A DNA stretch of 64,000 nt from Listeria rocourtiae FSL F6-920 (GCF_000525975.1 NZ_AODK01000012.1:1-64000), one strand, 5' to 3'. Numbered from the stretch's first letter, positions 10,609 through 20,458 are shown. Numbers and translations are program-made. The notes: a model not told the origin generated them from the letters alone.

Positions 10609-11387
10609 ATGAGGCAAGGATATCAAGCAGATGTAGTGAGCATTATTATGCCAACCTACAATAATAGTACGGTTTTGAAGGAAAGTATTGTGAGCATTCA
10701 ACAGCAAGGGTATCAGGATTGGGAGCTATTGCTAGTGGATGATTGCTCGACAGATGGGACGCGGGATATGTTGCGGGAATTGGCAGAACGGGATTCGCGG
10801 ATTCAACTGATTTTATTGACGGAGAACCGTGGTTCGGGCTTTGCGCGGAATGAGGGATTAAGTCGGGCGCGTGGACGGTTTGTTGCTTTTTTAGATAGTG
10901 ATGATTTGTGGCATCCGGAGAAGTTGGAGAAACAACTGGCATTTATGAAGGCGCACAATTATGGCTTTACATTTACGGCGTATCATGTGTTTGAAGAACA
11001 GCCGACAGTATTTAAGCGAACCGTGCGCGTACCTGAGAAAATACATTATCGGCAATTGTTGAAAAATACGATTATTGGGTGTTTGACGGTGCTAATTGAC
11101 CGGGAAAAAGTTGGCGATTTTCGAATGCCATTGTTGCGGGCGAGGCAGGATACGGCAACGTGGCTATCGATTTTAAAAAAACAGGACTATGCCTATGGGA
11201 TGACGGAACCGCTCGCGTATTATCGGGTGAGTGCGACATCGCTATCGAGTAATAAATGGAGAATGCTCAAAAAAAAAACTGGCAGATGTACCGGAAACAA
11301 GAAGGTTTATCGCTCGTCTATACGAGTTATGTTTTCAGTTGTTACGTGGGCAATGCCTTATGGAAGAGGAGAGGACGAATAGGATGA
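10609..11387 (+). CDS. GT2 family glycosyltransferase, frame broken near its end
   Basis: About 258 aa GT-A fold enzyme: VSIIMPTYNNSTVLKESIVS, VDDCSTDGT, ARGRFVAFLDSDD (the DxD metal site) and the acceptor-side motif RQDTATWLSILK. It adds a sugar from a nucleotide donor to the lipid-linked intermediate in the cytoplasm. The last part is out of frame at an A10 run (11269-11278); with A8 it reads KKNWQMYRKQ and ends at 11387, overlapping the ugd start as ATGA. Start ATG 10609 is preferred over ATG 10579 because of the AAGGATAGG before it. Confidence 0.82.
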
Positions 11388-12703
11388 AAATAGCAGTTGC
11401 AGGTGTGGGTTATGTCGGTTTGGTTTCTGCGGTAGGATTCGCGCATCATGGACATATGGTCACAGCGGTGGATGTAGATGCGATGAAAATTGCGGGACTG
11501 ACGGCAGGGATTTCACCGATTTTTGAACCAGGTTTAGAAGCATTATTGCAAGAACAATTGGCGGCTGGTCGAATTCAGTTTACAACGGATAGTGCCAGTG
11601 CTTATGCAGATGCCGAGGCGATTGTGATTGGCGTTGGAACTCCGGAAAATGAAGATGGCTCAGCGAATTTGGCAGCGGTGTATCAGGTCGCGCATGAGAT
11701 TGGTGCCAGCATGCAGCAGGATGGCCTTGTAATTGTGAAATCGACGGTTCCAGTTGGGACGAATGACAAAATTGAAGCGATTGTGCGTGGTGCGCTGCGA
11801 AGTGCGGTGGATGTGGATATCGTGTCTAATCCGGAATTTTTAGCGCAAGGAAGCGCGGTGTATGATACGTTACACGGTTCGCGGATTGTGGTGGGAACGG
11901 AGTCGGCAACTGCGGAGGCAAAAATGCGGGATATATACGCGGCTTATGGACAGCCCATCGTTTCGGTATCACGAAAAAGTGCGGAACTTATCAAATACGC
12001 CAGTAACGATTTTTTAGCTCTCAAAATCTCGTTCGTAAATGAAATTGCAAATTTGTGTGACATTCTGGGTGCAGATATCGAGGAAGTCACAGAAGGAATG
12101 GGTTATGACCCGCGGATTGGAAATAGTTTCTTGCGAGCAGGCATTGGTTATGGCGGTTCTTGTTTCCCAAAAGATACGAAGGCGCTCCATTGGCTTGCCG
12201 AAGATCACGGTTTTCTCTTACGAACCATCGAAGCAACAATCAAAATTAACGAGAAGCAAAAATATTTATTACTTCACAAATTGCGTCAAGAGATGCCAAC
12301 AATCGCAGGAAAGAAAATTGCCGTTCTTGGTCTAACATTCAAGCCAAATACCGATGATTTACGCGAAGCTCCCTCGATTCCTAACATGAAGGTCTTACAA
12401 AAAGAAGGCGCGATTATTCAGGCGTATGATCCGATTGCGATGGCGCAAACAGCGGAAAAACTCGGCGATGCGTCGATCATGAAGGATTCCATCGAAGCGG
12501 CGTTAGAAGGTGCAGACGTTTGCCTTATTTTCACTGAGTGGGACGAGATTCGTGCGATATCACCAGATACTTTTAAAAAATGGATGGCGAATCCAATCGT
12601 ACTAGATGGTCGAAATTGTTTTAACAAATATGAGATGGAAGCAGCTGGCATCGCCTATCAATCTGTTGGTCGTCCGCTAGCTAAAGTGAGGCAGTTGCAA
12701 TGA
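11384..12703 (+). CDS. ugd: UDP-glucose 6-dehydrogenase
   Basis: 439 aa, the usual family length. Converts UDP-glucose to UDP-glucuronate with two NAD+. N-terminal Rossmann motif AVAGVGYVGLV, STVPVGT, central domain with K-x(3)-N (IKYASNDFLALK), and the catalytic cysteine in GYGGSCFPKDTKAL at Cys260. C-terminal UDP-binding half with LGLTFKPNTDDLREAPS. ATG 11384 overlaps the preceding stop. It supplies the acidic sugar of the polymer; its substrate can come from GalU at the right end of the window. Known in Firmicute capsule loci and often phosphorylated by the BY-kinase. Confidence 0.93.
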   Translation: MKIAVAGVGYVGLVSAVGFAHHGHMVTAVDVDAMKIAGLTAGISPIFEPGLEALLQEQLAAGRIQFTTDSASAYADAEAIVIGVGTPENEDGSANLAAVYQVAHEIGASMQQDGLVIVKSTVPVGTNDKIEAIVRGALRSAVDVDIVSNPEFLAQGSAVYDTLHGSRIVVGTESATAEAKMRDIYAAYGQPIVSVSRKSAELIKYASNDFLALKISFVNEIANLCDILGADIEEVTEGMGYDPRIGNSFLRAGIGYGGSCFPKDTKALHWLAEDHGFLLRTIEATIKINEKQKYLLLHKLRQEMPTIAGKKIAVLGLTFKPNTDDLREAPSIPNMKVLQKEGAIIQAYDPIAMAQTAEKLGDASIMKDSIEAALEGADVCLIFTEWDEIRAISPDTFKKWMANPIVLDGRNCFNKYEMEAAGIAYQSVGRPLAKVRQLQ

Positions 12704-13515
12704 ATCGCTTCACGAAAATATCGGTGATTGTCGCGACACTGGGTGACCGTGTCATGGAACTAAAACGGATGTTAGAAACGTTGGAAAATCAAACATACAG
12801 CCATTTAGAGGTTATCCTCGTTTTGCAGCAGGAACAAGATACGTGGAGTGAGGTCTTAGCGGGATATAAGCTAACGACGCGGGTTGTGATGATGCAAGAA
12901 CGCGGTCTTTCTAAGGCGCGGAACCTCGGATTAGAATACGCAACGGGTGATATCGTGACATTCGGTGACGATGATTGTTGGTACGCTCCCGAGACCTTTG
13001 AACACGTAGTCGCATCCTTTCAAACCGGCAAAGATGTGATCAGCTTCAACATGTACGACCCAGACCGTCAACAATTCGGCCGATTACAGCATATCCAAAC
13101 GTCAAAATTCCTAACGAAACGTGAGTTAATGAGTCGCTCCTCGATTGAAATATTTGTGAAACGGTCATGTTTGGAGAAGAACGAAGCAGGGCCAGCTATC
13201 CGTTTTGATGAAGTATTTGGACTAGGCGCTACCTATATTTCTGGCGAGGAAAACATTTTCTTATCTGATTTATTCCGACAAGGATATGTCACTTATTTTC
13301 ATCCAGAATGTTTGGTGTACCATGCCGTACAACCGCGAATAACGAGACTCACCGAAGCACAAATGTTGAGTAAGGGTCCGCTATTCAAGCGTATGTATAG
13401 CACACCAACAGCCTTTTTACTCGTATCATTATTTTATATCAAAAAGAAACAAAAAAACTTATTCTGGGAAGTCCTCCAAGCAACGTGGACCTACCAGCCA
13501 AGAGGAGAGCGTTAA
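12700..13515 (+). CDS. GT2 family glycosyltransferase
   Basis: 271 aa. N-terminal GT-A domain: ISVIVATLGDRVMELKRML, RGLSKARNLGLEYATGDIV, and a metal site GDDDCWY. Later SGEENIFLSDLF fits the acceptor/catalytic region and a basic C-terminus may touch the membrane. ATG overlaps the ugd stop (ATGA), so the two are translationally coupled. It would add one sugar of the repeat unit, possibly using UDP-glucuronate made by the preceding gene. That donor assignment is inference. Confidence 0.82.
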   Translation: MNRFTKISVIVATLGDRVMELKRMLETLENQTYSHLEVILVLQQEQDTWSEVLAGYKLTTRVVMMQERGLSKARNLGLEYATGDIVTFGDDDCWYAPETFEHVVASFQTGKDVISFNMYDPDRQQFGRLQHIQTSKFLTKRELMSRSSIEIFVKRSCLEKNEAGPAIRFDEVFGLGATYISGEENIFLSDLFRQGYVTYFHPECLVYHAVQPRITRLTEAQMLSKGPLFKRMYSTPTAFLLVSLFYIKKKQKNLFWEVLQATWTYQPRGER

Positions 13516-13516
13516 C

Positions 13517-14794
13517 GTGTATCAATGGATTTATAAGCAAGGCGTCAAGCATCGCAACCCCCTTTTACCAGCTGCGGAAAGTTTTCTACAAGAAAGCGAT
13601 ACATGGTCACGAGCAGAACTGGAAGCCTATCAACTGGAAAAGTTACAAGCACTTGTCAGCTGGGCATATAAATATTCTCCGCACTATCGCACCAAGCTAG
13701 ACGAATCGAATGTGCATCCTAGGCAGATTCAAACGCTAGCTGATCTCCAACGTATCCCCCCGATAACGAAGCAAACGCTACTCGAAGAAAATGAAGCTAT
13801 CCATGCGACGGCTGATTTTAAACAATTGCTATTTTCTGAAACGTCTGGCAGCACAGGGTCTCCTCTCACGTTTCAACGTAATTTAGAATGGGATGCCAGA
13901 CACCGGGCGGCTATCCACCGAGGCTACAGTTGGTATGATATTCAGCCGTGGGACAGAAATGGCTACTTCTGGGGCTACAATTTGGATGTGAAAAAACATT
14001 GGAAGTTAAAAATCATGGATAAACTAGTGAACCGATTCCGTATCTTTTCCTATGAAAAAGACGAGATTCAAACTTTTATCAAAAGATTAGAGCGAGCGGA
14101 TTATTTAGAAGGCTATTCCTCGATGATTTACCACGTGGCACGGAAGATAGAACAAGAAAACATCTCGATAAACACAAAGCTGAAAATGATCAAAGGTACA
14201 TCTGAGAAGATTTTTGACGCGTATCAGCCGACTGTAGAAAAAGTGTTTGGACGAAAAATGATTAGTGAATACGGTGCGGCTGAGACGGGAATTATCGCCT
14301 TTGAGTGCCCTGAGGGGAACATGCATACAACGATGGAGAATGTTATTGTTGAAGTCATTGATGGTGAAATTTTAGTAACAAACTTGTTCTCACACTCCTT
14401 TCCAATCATTCGTTACGCCCTGGGCGATTATGTCGAATTGGACACGGAAACAGCATGTGCTTGTGGCCGCGAGCATACGATTGTGACATCTGTGATGGGG
14501 CGCATTGGCAAAGAAATCATTGGAGAAAAAGAGAGCTATCCAAGCCTCACTTTGTATTATATTTTCAAGAATATCGTGATGGACAGTGGCGATGCGATTC
14601 GCTATCAAGTGCTACAACATCGAAAAGGACATTTGGAATTCCGCGTGGAACAGAAACTTAAGCCAGCCGTGCAAAAGCGACTAGAAGCAGAAATCAGGAA
14701 ATATTTCGCGCAAGACATGGTCTATGATATACGAGAAGGCCTCGCTTTTCACCGAGATGGTGGCAAGCTGAAGGATTTTGTTTCTTTCATATGA
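13517..14794 (+). CDS. CapK/PaaK-type adenylate-forming enzyme of the polysaccharide operon
   Basis: 425 aa, GTG start at 13517, two bases after the previous stop and preceded by GAGGAGAGCG. Member of the phenylacetate-CoA ligase-like family often called CapK in capsule loci. Motifs: SETSGSTGSPLTF (phosphate-binding loop), SEYGAAETGIIAFECPEG (nucleotide-binding core), and YALGDYVELD. A C-x-C (ACACGREH) follows. In polysaccharide loci such enzymes are believed to activate an acyl or amino acid substituent, but the substrate is rarely known. It suggests the polymer carries a non-sugar decoration. Confidence 0.78.
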   Translation: MYQWIYKQGVKHRNPLLPAAESFLQESDTWSRAELEAYQLEKLQALVSWAYKYSPHYRTKLDESNVHPRQIQTLADLQRIPPITKQTLLEENEAIHATADFKQLLFSETSGSTGSPLTFQRNLEWDARHRAAIHRGYSWYDIQPWDRNGYFWGYNLDVKKHWKLKIMDKLVNRFRIFSYEKDEIQTFIKRLERADYLEGYSSMIYHVARKIEQENISINTKLKMIKGTSEKIFDAYQPTVEKVFGRKMISEYGAAETGIIAFECPEGNMHTTMENVIVEVIDGEILVTNLFSHSFPIIRYALGDYVELDTETACACGREHTIVTSVMGRIGKEIIGEKESYPSLTLYYIFKNIVMDSGDAIRYQVLQHRKGHLEFRVEQKLKPAVQKRLEAEIRKYFAQDMVYDIREGLAFHRDGGKLKDFVSFI

Positions 14795-14820
14795 AACAGT
14801 ATGAGAAAGGAGAATTTTAG

Positions 14821-15798
14821 ATGGCATTCGCAAAAGTATCGATTATTATCCCAGTGTACAACATTGAAAAGTATATCGCGCGCTGTTTGGACTCCGTCGT
14901 GGCGCAGACGTATCCACATTTTGAGGTACTTGTGGTAGATGATGGTTCCACGGATCAAAGTGGTGCGGTGATAGAACAATACTTGCACGAAGACGAACGG
15001 ATACAGTGGATTCGCAAAGCGAACGGCGGACAAGCTAGCGCACGTAATTTAGCTTTACAAAAAGCATCTGGAGATTATATTCTGATGGTCGATGGCGATG
15101 ATGCTATTTTGCCTAATTTGCTCGAAAACTGTGTGTCAAAACTAAATCAAGGTGCGGATATTGTGTTATTTGACTATATGACACTAAGCAAAAAGGGGCA
15201 ACAACAGTATATAAGTGTTGGTACTTCCGCTATATCGGCTGGGACTGCACCTTGGAATAAAATGTATCGCACAACGCTATGGCAAGATACTTTTTTTCCG
15301 GAAGGGTGTTGGTATGAAGATCTTGGCATTGTACCTTATGTCTTGTTGAAAGCCAAGCATATTTGCAAAATTGATAAAGCACTCTACGTATACGATCAGT
15401 CTCGCGAAAACTCGCAAACTAATACAGTGAATACCACACGTTACACAGATATTTTACGAGTTCTGACTCATTTGAAACAACTTGTGGAAACATTGCCAGA
15501 TACGCATACATCTTTTGTGCAGGGTATGTATTTAGAACAGTTAGGATATGTTATGGCATTGAGCAAGAGCCAACACATCTCAGATAAGACAGAACGTCGT
15601 GCTTTTCTCCAAATGATGCAAGCCGAGCTTGAAAAAGTATGCCCCCAATGGTTCCACATGGCACATCGTCCCGAAAGTATAGTGATGAAAAACATGCGTC
15701 GAATGGCTATCAAAGCCTACTTCCGTGGTCATTTTCTGCTAGGAGACATGTTGTATGTATGGCCTAAAAAACTAAAACAGATAGGAGCTGGCTCATGA
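14821..15798 (+). CDS. GT2 family glycosyltransferase
   Basis: 325 aa. GT-A core KVSIIIPVYNIEKYIARCLDS, VVDDGSTDQSG, NGGQASARNLAL and the metal motif VDGDDA, followed by the PWNKMYR and CWYEDLG motifs common to capsule and teichoic acid transferases of the EpsJ/GgaB type. RBS AAAGGAG lies well placed before ATG 14821. Its stop overlaps the next start (ATGA). Role: sugar addition to the repeat unit; donor unknown. Confidence 0.85.
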   Translation: MAFAKVSIIIPVYNIEKYIARCLDSVVAQTYPHFEVLVVDDGSTDQSGAVIEQYLHEDERIQWIRKANGGQASARNLALQKASGDYILMVDGDDAILPNLLENCVSKLNQGADIVLFDYMTLSKKGQQQYISVGTSAISAGTAPWNKMYRTTLWQDTFFPEGCWYEDLGIVPYVLLKAKHICKIDKALYVYDQSRENSQTNTVNTTRYTDILRVLTHLKQLVETLPDTHTSFVQGMYLEQLGYVMALSKSQHISDKTERRAFLQMMQAELEKVCPQWFHMAHRPESIVMKNMRRMAIKAYFRGHFLLGDMLYVWPKKLKQIGAGS

Positions 15799-16949
15799 AG
15801 TTAATCATGCGTTATATCATTGCCTTATTCCGTTTATTCCCAGTGAAGAATATCATGCTTTTCGAAAGTATGTCTGGATTTCAAGATAATTCTAAGGCAC
15901 TTTTTGAGGAAATCATTGCACAAAATCTGCATCAAACCTATCAAATCATCTGGTTTGTCGCTGATCCAAAAAGGATGCAAGATCAAGACTATCCGAATGT
16001 ACACTTTATGAAAAAATCAGGCATCACAAAAAAATCATTACGTTACCTTTATTATAACTGCGTCGCGAAATACTGTTTTTATACACATGAAGTATTAGGA
16101 TATCGAACAGATGACAAGCAAATTTGCTTTTTCCTCACACACGGCACCCCTTTAAAGGATAGCCGCGGGTGTTTTGGGCCAACGGAAAACCATACGCACA
16201 TTTTAGCTACGTCTTATTTTGCAGCAGAACTACGTGCAACATCATTGCTCGGTGGTGCCGAGAAAATGCAGGTGCTAGGCTTTCCGCGCAACGACAAGAT
16301 GTTTCGAGAAGACGCGGGGACAGAAATATTCCTCGCGAAGCAGAACTATAAAAAGCTAATCGTCTGGTTACCAACGTTTAAACATATAAACAACAGTGAC
16401 CGTGTTGATTTTGCAACAGATAGCGAACAAGATATATCATTGATGAGCCCCACTTTTTTCAAGGCATTAAATGAAAAATTAGTGGCGACAGAAACCCTGT
16501 TGATCATCAAGTTCCACCCAAATCAAGACCTTCGATTCGTGTCCTTCTGTGATTTATCGCATATTGTCACGCTGTCCAACCAGGACATGCTACAAGAGAA
16601 CATCGATTTATATGCCTTGCTCGGAAAGTCGGATGCGCTAATCACCGATTTTTCCTCAGTCTATTTTGACTACTTGCTGCTGAATAAACCAATTGGCTTT
16701 GAACTGGCAGACATGAATAACTACAGCTCAGGACGTGGTTTTCTCGTTGATGAGCCGCTAGACTATATGCCTGGTGCTAAAATTCATGATGAAACGGGAT
16801 TCTTACAATTCATCCATCAAGTCGTGCGAAACGAAGACAATCACGTACTCGAACGCGCCAAGTTATGTACGAAAATGAATCACTATCACGATAATAAATC
16901 AGCCAAACGAATCTTGGAATTTCTAGAATTGGACGGTGCAAATGCATGA
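15795..16949 (+). CDS. CDP-glycerol glycerophosphotransferase family protein
   Basis: 384 aa. Belongs to the TagB/TagF-type family (GT-B-like): FLTHGTPLKD holds the catalytic-type His of the H-G-x-P motif, then LGFPRNDKMF, IVWLPTFK, IKFHPNQD, LGKSDALITDFSSVYFDYLLLNKP. These enzymes move glycerol phosphate or ribitol phosphate from a CDP-alditol. The following gene encodes a matching cytidylyltransferase, so glycerol phosphate is the likely unit. At 384 aa it lacks the extended N-terminus of TagF, so it more likely adds a single substituent than a long chain. Confidence 0.85.
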   Translation: MKLIMRYIIALFRLFPVKNIMLFESMSGFQDNSKALFEEIIAQNLHQTYQIIWFVADPKRMQDQDYPNVHFMKKSGITKKSLRYLYYNCVAKYCFYTHEVLGYRTDDKQICFFLTHGTPLKDSRGCFGPTENHTHILATSYFAAELRATSLLGGAEKMQVLGFPRNDKMFREDAGTEIFLAKQNYKKLIVWLPTFKHINNSDRVDFATDSEQDISLMSPTFFKALNEKLVATETLLIIKFHPNQDLRFVSFCDLSHIVTLSNQDMLQENIDLYALLGKSDALITDFSSVYFDYLLLNKPIGFELADMNNYSSGRGFLVDEPLDYMPGAKIHDETGFLQFIHQVVRNEDNHVLERAKLCTKMNHYHDNKSAKRILEFLELDGANA

Positions 16950-17377
16950 AAAAATATAAAATAGGCTACACATCGGGTGTCTTTGATCTTTTCCACATCG
17001 GTCACCTCAACATTTTAAAAAAAGCGAAAGCGCAGTGTGACCACTTAATTGTCGCGGTGAGCACAGATGAACTCGTGCAGAGCTATAAAAATAAAACACC
17101 AGTCATCCCGTACGCCGAAAGAATGGAAATCGTAAAATCTATCACGTTCGTTGATGAAGTTGTGGCACAAACGAATCGCGATAAGGTTGCCGCTATGGAA
17201 AAATACCAATTTGACGTTATGTTTGTCGGTTCCGATTGGAAAGGTAACACATTATTCACCGAAACCGAACGAATTTTTAACGAAAATGGTGTCGAGGTTG
17301 TCTATTTTTCCTACACGAGTAACACGTCTTCCACTTTGCTAACCGAAGTGCTTACTAAAATAGCCCAGCCAAATTAA
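16946..17377 (+). CDS. Glycerol-3-phosphate cytidylyltransferase-like protein
   Basis: 143 aa nucleotidyltransferase with the HxGH motif in GVFDLFHIGHLNIL, and VGSDWKG. The C-terminal loop is YTSNTSSTLL where TagD usually has RTxGISTT. It would make CDP-glycerol from CTP and glycerol-3-phosphate for the preceding transferase; start overlaps that gene (ATGA). The altered C-terminal motif leaves room for a related alcohol phosphate as substrate. Being inside the capsule operon, it is a dedicated copy separate from wall teichoic acid synthesis. Confidence 0.8.
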   Translation: MKKYKIGYTSGVFDLFHIGHLNILKKAKAQCDHLIVAVSTDELVQSYKNKTPVIPYAERMEIVKSITFVDEVVAQTNRDKVAAMEKYQFDVMFVGSDWKGNTLFTETERIFNENGVEVVYFSYTSNTSSTLLTEVLTKIAQPN

Positions 17378-17400
17378 AAAATGGAGATGAGTCAAGATAC

Positions 17401-18819
17401 ATGAGCAGTAAATATAAAAAATTATTTCAGAATACGGTTCTATTCTCGATTGGGAGTATGGGAAGTAAGCTTATCAGTTTACTACTTGTCGTGGTTTTCA
17501 CTCATCATTTAAATCCACAAGAATATGGCGAAATAGAACTTATATCAGTCATTATCAACCTCTCTTTACCATTCGTAACGCTCTCGATTTATGATGCTGT
17601 GCTGCGATTTGTGATCAAAAAAAATGAAAATAAAGGGAGCGTTTTACTGAATGGGCTTGTAATATGCGTGATTGTTGGCCTCACTTTTATAGTTGGAAGT
17701 GTGGTTGGTATCCTTTTTTTCGGATTAGAAATAACCGCACTTGTGATTGTCGCGATTATTTTTGCCCAGTCAATTAACCTCGTGTTTGCCCAATATGCAC
17801 GTGGAACAGGGCGCATCAAATTGTATGTTGTCAACGGGTTGCTTACCGCTGTGCTGATTTTTGGCATCGTTAGCGTTTTGCTGGTTTACTTCCACGTGGG
17901 TATCATGGGTTATTTTATCGGTATGGTGATTGCTTTCTCAATCAGTAATGTCCTCCTATTTTGCTTCAGTGGAAACGTTGCTGAGACGCTTGCAAAAGCA
18001 CCATGGGATAGCGAGTTGATGAAACGCATGCTGCTTTATAGTCTGCCACTTATCCCGAATACTCTCATGTTTTGGGTTATGGATACATCTGACCGCCTGC
18101 TGATTCAGTCTTTCCTCGGACTTGCTGCAAATGGCTACTACGCTGTTGCTAATAAAATTCCAGTCATTTTAAATACACTCAGTTCTATCTTTATGCAAGC
18201 TTGGCAACTAACGGCGATGGAAGAAAGCGAGCAAAAAGATCGAGATCGTTTCTATTCGAGTGTATTCAACGCGCTTTCCTCCTTCATGATTATCATCAGC
18301 GCCTTGATTCTGTGCGCGTTAAAATGGGGATTCGGCATTGGACTTGGAAGCGAATTTTATGAATCTTGGAAATTTGTTCCAATTCAGTTATTTGCTGTTA
18401 TTTTCGCCAGTTTTTCCAGTTTCCTCGGTGTGATTTATGCGGTACAAATGCGAACGAATCAAGTATTCACAACATCTTTCGTCGGAGCAGCGCTGAACAT
18501 CGTGCTCAATCTTTTACTCATTCCGCGAATCGGTTTATACGGCGCTGCAATTGCGACGGCCATTAGTTTTCTCTCCGTCTGGATGGTTCGCTTACTACAA
18601 ACGAGAAAATATGTCAAAATACGCATCAATTTCCTAACTATTATTCCCGCATTAGCCGTACTCGCTGTGCAAGCACTATTCTTATATCAAACCAAAGTCC
18701 CTGACCTACTTACAAACACACTATCCGTAAGCTTGATATTCCTAATCAATCTCAGAAATATCCAATTTATGACTCGAAATTTATTAACAAAAAAACGAAG
18801 AAAGAGTGATTTAGCATGA
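17401..18819 (+). CDS. Wzx-type polysaccharide flippase
   Basis: 472 aa polytopic protein of the RfbX/MATE-like superfamily with about 12-14 hydrophobic segments. N-terminus KYKKLFQNTVLFSIGSMGSKLISLLLVVVFTHH is typical, as are the conserved LNPQEYGEIELI and the repeat half starting LLYSLPLIPNTLMFWV. It moves the undecaprenyl-linked repeat unit across the membrane for polymerisation by the Wzy-like protein. RBS TGGAGATGAG before ATG 17401. Its stop overlaps the epimerase start. Confidence 0.87.
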   Translation: MSSKYKKLFQNTVLFSIGSMGSKLISLLLVVVFTHHLNPQEYGEIELISVIINLSLPFVTLSIYDAVLRFVIKKNENKGSVLLNGLVICVIVGLTFIVGSVVGILFFGLEITALVIVAIIFAQSINLVFAQYARGTGRIKLYVVNGLLTAVLIFGIVSVLLVYFHVGIMGYFIGMVIAFSISNVLLFCFSGNVAETLAKAPWDSELMKRMLLYSLPLIPNTLMFWVMDTSDRLLIQSFLGLAANGYYAVANKIPVILNTLSSIFMQAWQLTAMEESEQKDRDRFYSSVFNALSSFMIIISALILCALKWGFGIGLGSEFYESWKFVPIQLFAVIFASFSSFLGVIYAVQMRTNQVFTTSFVGAALNIVLNLLLIPRIGLYGAAIATAISFLSVWMVRLLQTRKYVKIRINFLTIIPALAVLAVQALFLYQTKVPDLLTNTLSVSLIFLINLRNIQFMTRNLLTKKRRKSDLA

Positions 18820-19781
18820 GTTTAGAAACAGTTTTAGTTACAGGTGGTGCAGGTTTTATTGGAGGGCATTTGGTGGAACGATTACTGGGGAAATATCATG
18901 TCGTTGTGATAGATAACCTAAGCACAGGAAAAATATCTAATTTACCACAACATCCGCAGTTAGATTATGTATTCGGCGATGTCAGTAAGGAAGAGGATGT
19001 TACGCGTATTTTTGAAGCATACACCTTCACCTATGTATATCATTTAGCCGCCATCGCGAGTGTTGCCGCATCCATCGAGAAGCCGCTAGAGACCCATCAA
19101 ACGAATATGGACGGGACAATCCATCTACTAAACGCCTCAAAAAAACAAACCAATACTATTCAAAAATTTGTTTTCGCATCATCGGCTGCAGTGTATGGTA
19201 GTGAACCAACCCTTCCAAAACGAGAAACCTCGGTCATTGCGCCCATCACACCATATGGCATTGACAAATTAGCCTCTGAAAGCTATGTTATCTCCTACAG
19301 CCACTTATTCGGTCTCAAAACGAGTGCGGCTCGCTTTTTCAATGTTTACGGACCACGACAAAACCCAGCATCACCTTATTCAGGTGTCCTATCCATCTTG
19401 ACAAATTGCATCCAGCGGGTGGTAGCGGGAGACGAAACAGCAACATTTACTTTATACGGTGATGGCTCACAAGTTCGCGATTTTGTGTATGTAGACGATA
19501 TTGTCAATGGATTGATTTTACTAGCTGAATCTGCAGAAAGCCGATCTGAAGTATTTAATATTGCCTCCGATGAAAGCCATACGCTCCTTGAAGTCATTGC
19601 AATGTATGAAGCTATCGTAGGTAAAAAGCTTCCATTGGTGTATAAAAATGCAAGAGCAGGAGATATTCACACATCCTACGCAGATATCAGTAAAATCAAA
19701 AAAATAGGATACCAGACAATGACAACTTTAAAAATAGGTTTATCAAAGTACAGTCAGTATGAAATATTCTCACATCAATAA
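18816..19781 (+). CDS. NAD-dependent sugar-nucleotide epimerase
   Basis: 321 aa extended short-chain dehydrogenase. VLVTGGAGFIGGHLVERLL binds NAD, the catalytic Ser-Tyr-Lys set is in ASSAAVYG and TPYGIDKLASE, and RFFNVYGPRQNP and GDGSQVRDFVYVDD follow. Closest in pattern to UDP-glucose or UDP-glucuronate 4-epimerases (GalE/CapI-like). Together with Ugd it could give UDP-galacturonate or UDP-galactose. Last gene of the operon. Confidence 0.85.
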   Translation: MSLETVLVTGGAGFIGGHLVERLLGKYHVVVIDNLSTGKISNLPQHPQLDYVFGDVSKEEDVTRIFEAYTFTYVYHLAAIASVAASIEKPLETHQTNMDGTIHLLNASKKQTNTIQKFVFASSAAVYGSEPTLPKRETSVIAPITPYGIDKLASESYVISYSHLFGLKTSAARFFNVYGPRQNPASPYSGVLSILTNCIQRVVAGDETATFTLYGDGSQVRDFVYVDDIVNGLILLAESAESRSEVFNIASDESHTLLEVIAMYEAIVGKKLPLVYKNARAGDIHTSYADISKIKKIGYQTMTTLKIGLSKYSQYEIFSHQ

Positions 19782-19921
19782 GACCAGAATGTTATTGTCT
19801 AGGGAAAAATGCGAACGCTTGCTACCGATTTTTTTGGTTATGGGCCAGCCCCCTTTCCATGAAATAGACCAATTTATAAGCTCTTATACACCATTAATAA
19901 TCCGCACATATTGACAAGCGC

Positions 19922-19954
19922 AAAAAAATCCTAGCGATGTGCAAACCGCTAGGA
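19922..19954 (-). terminator. Rho-independent terminator of the moeB-moaB pair
   Basis: Arms TCCTAGCG and CGCTAGGA with a 10-base loop. On the minus strand the hairpin is followed by seven T residues, just after the moaB stop codon. Confidence 0.85.
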
Positions 19955-19960
19955 ATTATT

Positions 19961-20446
19961 CTATTTTCGTCGTTCTGCTAAAAAATGAGGTAATTCTGGG
20001 ATAATAAGTTGATTAATTGCAAGCTCGCATGCATTGGAAGAGCCAGGAATCACGAATAGTAGTACATTATCTAGCGTAAATCCTGCAAATGCACGTGACA
20101 ACATGGCCCGTGTTCCAATTTCTTTATAACTAAGCATTCGGAACAATTCTCCAAAACCTGGAATCTCCTGTGCCACTTGATCCCATAAAGCTTCAAACGT
20201 TACATCACGCATGGCAATTCCCGTACCACCGTTTGAAATTACACAATCACATTTTGGCTTTAATTTTGCAAGTCCTTCATTGATTAAGAAATCGTCATCT
20301 TTTACGACAATACGTTGCACGACAAGGTGCCCAGCTGCCTCAAGTGCTTTTACAAGTAACTGCCCACTTTTATCAGTGTCCAAATTTCGCGTATCACTAA
20401 TCGTCAAAATCCCAACACGAGCCTGAATAAATTCCTTTTGTTCCAT
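19961..20446 (-). CDS. moaB: Molybdenum cofactor biosynthesis protein MoaB/MogA
   Basis: 161 aa, normal length for MoaB. Motifs: VGILTISDTRNLDTDKSGQ and the substrate loop CDCVISNGGTGIAMRDVTFEAL, with PGFGELFRMLSYKEIG later. It adenylylates molybdopterin as a step towards molybdate insertion. RBS GAGGAGGCG before ATG at 20446. It follows moeB by 12 bases. In L. monocytogenes I recall a longer molybdopterin gene cluster at this place; here only two genes are seen before the polysaccharide operon. Confidence 0.9.
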   Translation of the reverse strand: MEQKEFIQARVGILTISDTRNLDTDKSGQLLVKALEAAGHLVVQRIVVKDDDFLINEGLAKLKPKCDCVISNGGTGIAMRDVTFEALWDQVAQEIPGFGELFRMLSYKEIGTRAMLSRAFAGFTLDNVLLFVIPGSSNACELAINQLIIPELPHFLAERRK

Positions 20447-20458
20447 TTTTGCGCCTCC

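Noticed and set aside
10646..10942. 98-codon ORF on the minus strand inside a glycosyltransferase
   Set aside because: It is a shadow of the GT2 gene, which has clear motifs.
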